DNA of 64,000 nt from CAVSRC01 sp963785065 (GTDB taxonomy: Bacteria > Pseudomonadota > Alphaproteobacteria > Rhizobiales > Kaistiaceae): the NCBI GenBank assembly GCA_963785065.1, contig CAWATX010000004.1:620001-684000 (forward strand), given 5' to 3'. The position numbers and the translations under genes were made by a program. A model generated the notes under the pieces. It was given only the letters and a program-made list of their open reading frames with translations. It was not told where the DNA came from and made no database searches. Shown here in pieces: positions 45,333 to 53,000 of the stretch (positions are counted from its first letter, which is position 1; every line of letters begins with the position of its first letter).

Positions 45333-45752
45333 ATGAAGAAATCTGTCTTGGCGCTGGCGGTTACAGCGATACTTTGTGCTGCACCTGCCATGGCGTCGTC
45401 CATTGTTGCGCGGGTCGATCTTTCCGAGCAAAGAATGCACGTCTACGTCAACGGCGCTCAGCGGTACGTCTGGCCCGTTTCCACTGCTCGAAGCGGCTAT
45501 GTCACGCCGGTCGGCACCTACCGGCCGCAGCGCCTGGCGCCGATGTGGTACTCGAAGAAGTACCACAACTCACCCATGCCGCATTCGATCTTCTTCCTCG
45601 GCGGCTACGCGATTCACGGCACCTACTCCACGCGATATCTGGGCAGGCCCGCTTCGCATGGTTGCGTCCGGCTGCATCCAAGCAATGCCGCGACCCTCTA
45701 TTCCCTGGTCAGCGCGTCGCGCGGCAGCACCAGGATCGAGGTCACCCGCTGA
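45333..45752 (+). CDS. L,D-transpeptidase (YkuD domain), short form
   Basis: A 139-residue exported enzyme of the YkuD family, which cross-links peptidoglycan stems or attaches proteins to them. From the ATG at 45333 the signal KKSVLALAVTAILCAAPAMA is clear. The mature protein is nearly all catalytic domain: IVARVDLSEQRMHVYVNGAQ, FFLGGYAIHGTY and the active-site RPASHGCVRLHPSNA (Cys about 115). Short members like this are numerous in Rhizobiales. The next gene is a close paralogue 18 bases downstream. Confidence 0.88.
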   Translation: MKKSVLALAVTAILCAAPAMASSIVARVDLSEQRMHVYVNGAQRYVWPVSTARSGYVTPVGTYRPQRLAPMWYSKKYHNSPMPHSIFFLGGYAIHGTYSTRYLGRPASHGCVRLHPSNAATLYSLVSASRGSTRIEVTR

Positions 45753-45769
45753 GGTCCAGGAGGACGCAC

Positions 45770-46387
45770 GTGGCGGCTGACAAGCAAGCGGCGGCGTGCG
45801 CACGACCTTGTGCGCCCCGCCTGCTGACGCTCGCGGCAGCGGCCGCGATCGCCGGTATGACGAGTGGCGGCGGCGCGCTCGCCAATGAGATCAAGATCGC
45901 CAACACGCCGATGATCGAGGTCACCGGCGTGGACGTGGACGTCACCCCTGAGGCCTCTGCGCCGCAGACGGAGGCCGCCGTGCCAGCCGCGGAGGCCACC
46001 GTACCGGCCGCGGATGAACCGTCGGTGCCGACGGTGGTGGCACGCGTCGACCTCTCCGAGCAGACCATGACGGTCTACGTCGACGAGAAGCTGGCGCACG
46101 TATTCAAGGTATCGACCGGACGCCGAGGCTATGGCACGCCGACCGGGCAGTGGAACGCAAAGTGGCTGTCGCCGCACCACCGCTCGAAGAAATATCACAA
46201 CGCCCCGATGCCCTGGTCGGTGTTCTTCCATGGCGGCTATGCCATCCACGGAACCACCGAGGTGCGCCGTCTCGGCCGGCCGGCATCGCACGGCTGCGTC
46301 CGTCTACTGCCCGCCAACGCCAAGATCTTCTACAAGTTGGTTCAGGAAAACGGCAGGGAAAACACGCTGGTTAGCATCGTTCGTTAA
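45770..46387 (+). CDS. L,D-transpeptidase (YkuD domain), long form
   Basis: A 205-residue paralogue of the preceding gene. It starts at the GTG at 45770, with CCAGGAGG six bases before. An N-terminal signal (LLTLAAAAAIAGMTSGGGALA) is followed by an Ala/Pro/Glu-rich linker (about 45-85) that the first protein lacks. The catalytic domain has VARVDLSEQTMTVYVDEK, FFHGGYAIHGTTE and RPASHGCVRLLPANA. The two catalytic domains are clearly homologous, so a tandem duplication is likely, with the linker giving reach from the membrane or wall. Confidence 0.88.
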   Translation: MAADKQAAACARPCAPRLLTLAAAAAIAGMTSGGGALANEIKIANTPMIEVTGVDVDVTPEASAPQTEAAVPAAEATVPAADEPSVPTVVARVDLSEQTMTVYVDEKLAHVFKVSTGRRGYGTPTGQWNAKWLSPHHRSKKYHNAPMPWSVFFHGGYAIHGTTEVRRLGRPASHGCVRLLPANAKIFYKLVQENGRENTLVSIVR

Positions 46388-46558
46388 GGTCCGGAACGGG
46401 CCGCGCGGTGGCGCCTGTGACGCCCTTCACAGACAGGCCCCGGCAGAGTGCCTACCTAGGGTGTGCAAGGAGTCAGGGCTGTGGTTTCCCGAGTCCCCGC
46501 TCGATAGGACGCCCCAACCCGCCCCCCTCTGGGACGTTCTGGGCCCTGATCAAGATTG

Positions 46559-46596
46559 CCGCCGTCCGGTCCCCGCCGGGCGGCGGTTTGCTTTTG
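46559..46596 (+). terminator. Probable terminator after the transpeptidase pair
   Basis: CCGCCG (46559-46564) and CGGCGG (46581-46586) enclose a second inverted pair (CCGG / CCGG) and are followed by TTTGCTTTT. It lies 172 bases after the second transpeptidase stop and just past the convergent TMEM175-like gene's 3' end side, so it may serve read-through from the left. Confidence 0.45.
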
Positions 46597-46639
46597 GCGA
46601 TGCGCGCGGCGCCCTCTGCGGCCATCGTCGCCCGCTCGG

Positions 46640-47242
46640 TCAGTCGGCGGTGCGTGCCAAGCGACGATTGAGGATCAGCAGCGGTATAAGCAGCAGCCAG
46701 GTGTCGCGCGCATGGCTTGGCACGAACCACGCCACCACGATCGACAGCGCGAAGACGCCGGGAACGGTCAGCGAGCGCAGGGCCTCGACGCGCCGGTCGC
46801 TTTTTGGCAGGACGACGTGCTCGCGGCGGACCGCATAGCGCCAGATCACGGTGAGCAGCAGGGACGCGACGATCATGGTGGCGGCATAGAGGATGGTCGC
46901 CACGCGGCCGTCGTTCTCGCTGAGCACGGAAGTGACGAAGGGCATGAAGCCGACAGTAAGCAGGAACAGGATGTTGAGCCAAAGCAGCTCGGTATCGACG
47001 GACTTCAGTGTCCGCAAGCGGCGGACATGGCCCAACCAGAAATTGCCGATGACCAGAAAGCTCAACACGTAGCCGAAATATTTCGGCCAGATGGCGAGCA
47101 AGTCAGCCAGGAGTGTCGCATCGTCAAGCGCGCCGGCCGGGCGCGGCAGGCGGATGTCGAGCACGAGAAGCGTGACGGCGATGGCCATCACCCCGTCGGT
47201 GAAGGCGGTCAGGCGCTCGACGTCGCGGTTCTCGCCCGCCAT
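46640..47242 (-). CDS. TMEM175-like potassium channel family protein (DUF1211)
   Basis: A 200-residue membrane protein with six hydrophobic segments. The opening ERLTAFTDGVMAIAVTLLVL is the DUF1211 signature, in which the first helix carries the Phe-x-Asp filter motif (here FTD; FSD in most members). Bacterial relatives of TMEM175 form tetrameric potassium-selective channels. The C-terminal helices include TWLLLIPLLIL. I use the ATG at 47240-47242; the frame upstream overlaps the next gene with no homologous content. It is 71 bases downstream of the Nfn-like fusion gene, in the same direction. Confidence 0.82.
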   Translation of the reverse strand: MAGENRDVERLTAFTDGVMAIAVTLLVLDIRLPRPAGALDDATLLADLLAIWPKYFGYVLSFLVIGNFWLGHVRRLRTLKSVDTELLWLNILFLLTVGFMPFVTSVLSENDGRVATILYAATMIVASLLLTVIWRYAVRREHVVLPKSDRRVEALRSLTVPGVFALSIVVAWFVPSHARDTWLLLIPLLILNRRLARTAD

Positions 47243-47313
47243 TGGCCCATCCGATTGCGGCCGGGATTTCCCAAGAAACCCCGGCCGCAGAGGTGATCGA
47301 TTCCGACTAGGCG

Positions 47314-50076
47314 TCAGGCAAGTCCGTGGCGCTGGCGGCTGCGGACCTCCTGCGACTTGAACTGGCCGAAGCGCGGCATGTACTTGTCCCACTCGATGGT
47401 GTGGGCATCGAACTCCGGCCCGTCGATGCAGGCGTGGAGGCGCTTGGTCTTGCCCTCCTCCAGCACCGGCACCATGCAGGCGCCGCACATGCCGGTGGCA
47501 TCCACCATGATCGAGTTGAGGCTCGCCACGGTCGGCACGCCATAGGGCTTGGTGAGATCGCTGACCGCCCGCATCATCATCGGCGGGCCGACGGCGATGA
47601 CCTCGGCGATCTTGCGACCCTTGTAGACTTTGCCCGCCTTAAGCATCTCTTCCAGCGGCGTGGTGACAAACCCCTTCATGCCGAAGGTGCCGTCGTTGGA
47701 GGTGTAGATGACGTCGAGCTGGTCGCCGAACTCGGCCTGAAGCTTGCCGAGGCGTTCGTCCTTTCCGGTCCAGAACAGGAGGTTGGCGGAGCGGAAGCCG
47801 ACGATCAGCGTGACGTGGTTGCCGATCTTCAGATGCGCCCGAGCGATCGGGTAGATCGCAGGCAGGCCGACGCCGCCGGCGGTGAACACCACCGTCTCGT
47901 CCGCCTTGCACGGCTTGACGTCGCTCGGCCGTCCGAGCGGGCCGGCGATGCCGGCGAAGGCGTCGCCCACTGCCATCCGGTTCATCAGCTGGGTCGAGGT
48001 GCCCATGCCCTGGATGACGAGATCGATGGTGCCGGCTTCGGCATCCCAATCCGCCAGGGTGAGCGGGATGAGCTCGCCGTCGTCGGTCGCCAGAACGCGG
48101 ACGAACTGGCCGGCGTGGGCGGAGCGGGCGACCATCGGCGCCCGCACGGTCATCTCGACGATGCCGGTGGACAGCTCGCTGCGCGTGACGATGGTCTGGC
48201 GGGCCTGGCCGAGCTCGGTGTAGCGCGCCGCCTTCTCGACCATCCCACGCACTTCTTCCAGACTGAACGGGATGTCCCCGACGATCTGGCGCGCCGCCGC
48301 CTGACCGTCGCCTGCGGCGAGAATCGCGGTGGAGCCGCCACGGGCCGCATCGCCGCCGGTGAAGACCCCGGCAATCGACGTTTCCTGCGAGTCCTCTCCG
48401 ACCTCGATCGTACCCCACTTGCTGACCTTCAGGCCGGGCTCGGAATCCTTGATGATCGGATTGGCGGCATTGCCGAGCGCCATGATGACGAGGTCGGCCG
48501 CCATTTGCTTGGTCTCGCCGGTCGGCTTGGGCCGCCGGCGGCCGGAAGCGTCGGGCTCGCCGAGCTCGTTGATGTCGACGATGGCATGGGTGACGAAGTT
48601 GGTGTGTTCGTCGCCGACGAACTCGCGCGGCGAAACCAGCACGGCGAGATCGATGCCCTCTTCAAGAGCGTGGTGTAGTTCCTCGACGCGCGCCGGCATC
48701 TCCTTCTTGGTGCGGCGATAGACGATGGTGACGTTGCCGCCCAGCCGCTTGGCGGTGCGGGCCGCGTCCATGGCCGTGTTGCCGCCGCCGATCACCAGGA
48801 TCTGCTTGTCCTTCACGTCCGGCAGAGGCGTCTCGAATTTCGGATCGAGTGCGCGCATCAGGTTGACGCGGGTGAGGAACTCGTTGGCCGACATGACGCC
48901 GAGGAGATGCTCGCCCGGCACGTTCATGAAGGTCGGCAGGCCGGCGCCGGTTCCGACGAAGATCTTCCAGAAGCCGGCCGCCTTGAGGTCCTCGAGTGTC
49001 GCGGTCTTGCCGACGACGAAGTTCTTGACGAAGCGGCCGCCGAGCGCGTCGATCTTGGTGACGACGTCGTCGATCAGTGTGTTGGGCAGACGGAACTCAG
49101 GAATGCCGTAGCGCAGCACGCCGCCGAGGTCGTGGAACGCCTCGAACACGGTGACCGGGAAGCCTTCCACGGCCAGCAGATAAGCGTTGATCAGGCCTGA
49201 CGGGCCCGAGCCGACGACTGCAATCGGCGGCTTGTTGGCCCGCGCCCATGGGCTGACATGGCCAGCGAAGCGCTTCATCAAGTCGGGATCGGCGAGCTTC
49301 TCGTGCTCGGGCAGGTACCATTCGAGCTGACCGATCTCGATCGGCCGCTTGGTGTGGGTGCACACGCCCTGGCACTGGTTTTCCTGCGGGCAGACGCGCC
49401 CGGTGACGTCGGGCAGCGGGTTGGCGGATTCGATCAGCTCCAGCGCCTCACGGATCTTGCCCTTGCCGATCAGGTCGATCATCTCGGGGATGTGGATCTT
49501 GACCGGGCAGCCGCCGAGCGGCTTCTTGTGGCCATCGAGCAGGTTGCCGACTTCGCACGGCCGCTCGTCGCACTGCTTGTCGCGCAGCACTTCCAGCCAC
49601 ACGATGAGCTCGACCTCGCGCAGCGAATAGCCGAGGTTCATGTAGCCAAGATAGCCCTGGTTGACGAGTTCGAAGTCGTGCGAGCGCTCCTCCGGCGGGC
49701 GGATGTAGGGCGGGATGAAGCTCTCGGCCGGCCAGTTCTCGGAAAGGCCCTTGAACATCGGATAGCGGGCCGAGAGGTGAACGTCGATCGCCTTGATGAA
49801 GCGGCGCTTGTACTTCAGCGGCAGGTCCCAGATGAAACGCTGCAGGAGCAAGCTCATGTCGTCGCCACGCAGCAGCAGGTTCCAGAGAACGCCGATGAAG
49901 CGTTCTCCGATCTCGCCCTGCTGGAATTCCCAGGCGATCGCCTGGGTACCGTCGGCCACGAACAGGTCGCGCAGCGACCGCGGGTCGGCGGTAAGGTGCT
50001 TCTTCAGGACGTCGAGCTGGGCGTGAAACAGCTCGTCCTGCGGTTCGTCCCGGGGTTCCGCGACAACGACGTTCAT
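47314..50076 (-). CDS. Fused NfnL-NfnS-like NAD(P)/ferredoxin oxidoreductase
   Basis: A 920-residue flavoprotein. Residues 1-165 are a domain I do not recognise (helical; contains FIWDLPLKYKRRFIKAIDVH). A GltD/NfnL-like half follows: cysteines 169, 174 and 190, then CPQENQCQGVC (229-239) for [4Fe-4S] clusters, FAD loop VVGSGPSGL (about 287-295), ALGGRFVKNF, and NAD(P) loop VIGGGNTAMDAARTA (428-442). From about residue 640 an NfnS/PyrK-like ferredoxin reductase half ends in [2Fe-2S] cysteines GMCGACMV (about 863, 866) and HAC (881). Separate NfnA and NfnB are known electron-bifurcating partners. The start overlaps the PFOR stop (ATGA). Function inferred. Confidence 0.8.
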   Translation of the reverse strand: MNVVVAEPRDEPQDELFHAQLDVLKKHLTADPRSLRDLFVADGTQAIAWEFQQGEIGERFIGVLWNLLLRGDDMSLLLQRFIWDLPLKYKRRFIKAIDVHLSARYPMFKGLSENWPAESFIPPYIRPPEERSHDFELVNQGYLGYMNLGYSLREVELIVWLEVLRDKQCDERPCEVGNLLDGHKKPLGGCPVKIHIPEMIDLIGKGKIREALELIESANPLPDVTGRVCPQENQCQGVCTHTKRPIEIGQLEWYLPEHEKLADPDLMKRFAGHVSPWARANKPPIAVVGSGPSGLINAYLLAVEGFPVTVFEAFHDLGGVLRYGIPEFRLPNTLIDDVVTKIDALGGRFVKNFVVGKTATLEDLKAAGFWKIFVGTGAGLPTFMNVPGEHLLGVMSANEFLTRVNLMRALDPKFETPLPDVKDKQILVIGGGNTAMDAARTAKRLGGNVTIVYRRTKKEMPARVEELHHALEEGIDLAVLVSPREFVGDEHTNFVTHAIVDINELGEPDASGRRRPKPTGETKQMAADLVIMALGNAANPIIKDSEPGLKVSKWGTIEVGEDSQETSIAGVFTGGDAARGGSTAILAAGDGQAAARQIVGDIPFSLEEVRGMVEKAARYTELGQARQTIVTRSELSTGIVEMTVRAPMVARSAHAGQFVRVLATDDGELIPLTLADWDAEAGTIDLVIQGMGTSTQLMNRMAVGDAFAGIAGPLGRPSDVKPCKADETVVFTAGGVGLPAIYPIARAHLKIGNHVTLIVGFRSANLLFWTGKDERLGKLQAEFGDQLDVIYTSNDGTFGMKGFVTTPLEEMLKAGKVYKGRKIAEVIAVGPPMMMRAVSDLTKPYGVPTVASLNSIMVDATGMCGACMVPVLEEGKTKRLHACIDGPEFDAHTIEWDKYMPRFGQFKSQEVRSRQRHGLA

Positions 50077-53000
50077 CGCACGATCTCCGAATCGCAGTTG
50101 GCAGCGACCTTGGCGAGCCGTGCCTTGAGTTGCGGCGTCGCCTCGATCTTGTCCAGCGCGCCGGGGATGGTCCGGGCCACTTCCTTCACCGCCCCGTCGA
50201 CCACGATACGGGTCAGCTCGAAGAGCTCGGGCACCTCCTGGTAGCAGGTCTTGCAGTTCGAGCAGAGGGCCACGTCCTCATCACGGATGTGCGGGATGTC
50301 GGCACCGTCGGCCGCGGGCTGCGGCGCTGCTGCAGCCGGCGCTCCGGCAGCGGCGACGGGAGCCAGACCACCGGCGACACCGACGGCCGCGGGTGCGGCC
50401 GATGCGGCTGCCAGTTCGCTCATGCCGCGCGCGATGCTGTCGAGCGAGCTTTCCTTCGCCTTGACCGCCTCGTCGTAGCGCTGCTGCAGGGCCGCCAGTT
50501 CGGCGTGATGCTCAGAGTCGAGCAGGGCAACGCTCTGCCCGGAGAGATGCTGCAGCGTCCGCCAATACTTGCGGCGTTCCTCGACCAGATGGACGACCGT
50601 GGTGCCGACCTCGAACTTCACCAGCCGCTTCTCGGCATCGGTCCCCAGGATGTAGGGGATCTTGCCGGCCCGCTGGCCAAGCGGAATGTCGATGAAGTCG
50701 TGGATGGGCACGCCGGCAGCCTCGTCCTTCAGCGGGCGGAACTGCTTCTTGAAGCGCGTCTCGCCGCGGGCGAAGTCGGCCGGGGTGAGCGGCACGTCCA
50801 TGAGCTGAAGCTTGCCGTCCTCGACATATTCGAGCGTCGTCGTCGACCAGTCCTTGTTGGGCGCCGGGTTGCCTTCGATCGAGAAACGCTCCTCCAGCGA
50901 CGCACCGGGCTTCGGGTTGTGGACGAAGACCGGGCTGACGCGGCTTTCGACCGCGAGCTTGGCTCGGCCGCTGGCCGCGGCATCGGCGATGCCGTGCTCG
51001 GCCTGACAAGGCGTGTAGACGTCGAGCACCGCCGGGGAGCCGGTATGCTCGAGATAGGCCAGCATGCTCTTGAGGAAGTGGCCGGGCATTGCCGTGGCGC
51101 TCTGCACCACGAAAACGTCCGGGTGGAAGGCGGCGATCAGGCCGAGTTCCTTGCGGTCTTCCTGCTTGCCGGCCAGCGCCGAACCGAAGCGGCTGAGGTC
51201 GCTGTCCTGTCCGGAGAGGCTGGCGGTCGAGGTCTGGCCGCCGGTGTTGGAGTAGACGCCGCTGTTGAGCACCACCACCTTGACCGGCGTGTTGCTGGCG
51301 AGCAGCCGCGACAGGCTGCCGAAGCCGATGTCATAGGCGGCACCATCGCCGCTGATGCTGATCACCGTCGGCAGGAGGGCTCGTTCCTCGGGCGTGAAGT
51401 CCGGCCAGGCGAAGTTCTTGAGGAAAGCGCCGTCAGTCGCCGGGTCGTAGGCATCGGCCAGTTCCAGCCGGGCGATGCGCATGGCCTTGAAGTCGACCGT
51501 GGCGGCGGCCGTCAGCCCCTCGTAGATGCCCTTCGACAATGCCGGGCTGTCCTGGAACAAGCTGTTGACCCAGGGATCGTTGTAGGGGTTGAACGGGAAG
51601 GTCGAGGCATAGACGCTCGAGCAGCCGGTGGCATTGGCTACCACCGTCGAGGCAGGTCCGTTGCCGGTCGGCCCGCTTTCCATCATGAACAGGCGCTTTT
51701 CCACAACCTTGAGGGCATCGGCAATGCGCGCCTCGCGCCCCGTGTCGCCGGCAACCTCGGGCAGCTTGGCTTCGAGGTCGGCGACGAGCCCTTCCAGCTC
51801 GTGGATATGCGCCTTGCGACGACGGTCATGCAGGGCATGGCTGGTGGCGACCACCTGGCGGATGGCCGTGACCTCGCCGCAGCCGCGGCAGGCGCCGTGA
51901 CCACCGGTGGTGGCGTAGTAGGTGTGGCGATCGAGCATGATGCGCTTGATGTCGCCTTCCGGCTCGAACGCCTGATCGATGTAACGCGCCGGCGTGTTCG
52001 AGGTCCGCGACAGGAACTCGAACTCGGTCTGCAGCTTCTCGAGCAACGGCGCGTCCTGCTCCGCCTCGGTGAGGGCCGCGGGACCGCAGACCTCGATGCA
52101 CTCCAGACAGCCAGAGCACTTCCACGGATCGATGGCCACCGAGAACAGGCCACCGGAACCGGGCTGCGCCTTCTCCATGGAGTCGAAGAACGGCCGCGTC
52201 TGTGCCACCGGCAGGACCGCCGAGGCTTCGGCCATGCGGCCGAGGTTGCGCTTGAGCACGCCGCTGTCGAGGTCGAGGCCGTTGACGGCTTCCGCCACCA
52301 CTGCCCCGAACGCCTTAGCACCGCCTCCGGCACGATAGGCGGCACGCACCGCCTCGCCGATCGGACGGACATAATCGCGCGCCTTCTCGCGCTGTGCGGC
52401 TGGCATGTCGGCCTGCTTGAGAGCGGTGAGCAGCAGATCGTCGATCTCGTGGACGGTCGCCGGAATCGCCGCATCGGGGCAGACCATGGTGCATTCCAGG
52501 CAGCCGGTGCACAGATCGGGATTGAAGATCGGCACGTTGCGCCGGAAGAGGCCCTTGTCCTTGGCGGCCGCCGTGCCGGAGGGCATGAACATGCCGCTGC
52601 CGGGGAGCACCGGCGCCTCGGCGATGGTGCCCTCGCGGAAGGGCGCGGCCACCGTCTCCTCATAATAATCGTGATCGAACAGGCCGGCCGGCGAGGCGTC
52701 GCGCTGAACGCGGCACATCGCTTCAGAAACCGCGGCGGTCAGCATCGGCTTGGGCGCAGCCTTGGCGGCGACATTGGCGAATTCGGACGCCGAATAGTCG
52801 ACCGCGACCGTCGCGTCGGCACCGTCGCGGATCACCGCCATGTTGCCTTCGACGATGGCACCGCCCTTGGCACCAAACTTCTTGGCAATCTGGCTGCGGA
52901 TCTTTTCCATCACCGCCGCCTGGTCGGCACCTTCGCGCACGCGCTCGACACGGCCGCAGACGGCGCCGACGAAGGCGATGCCCATCATGCGGGTTTCGAG

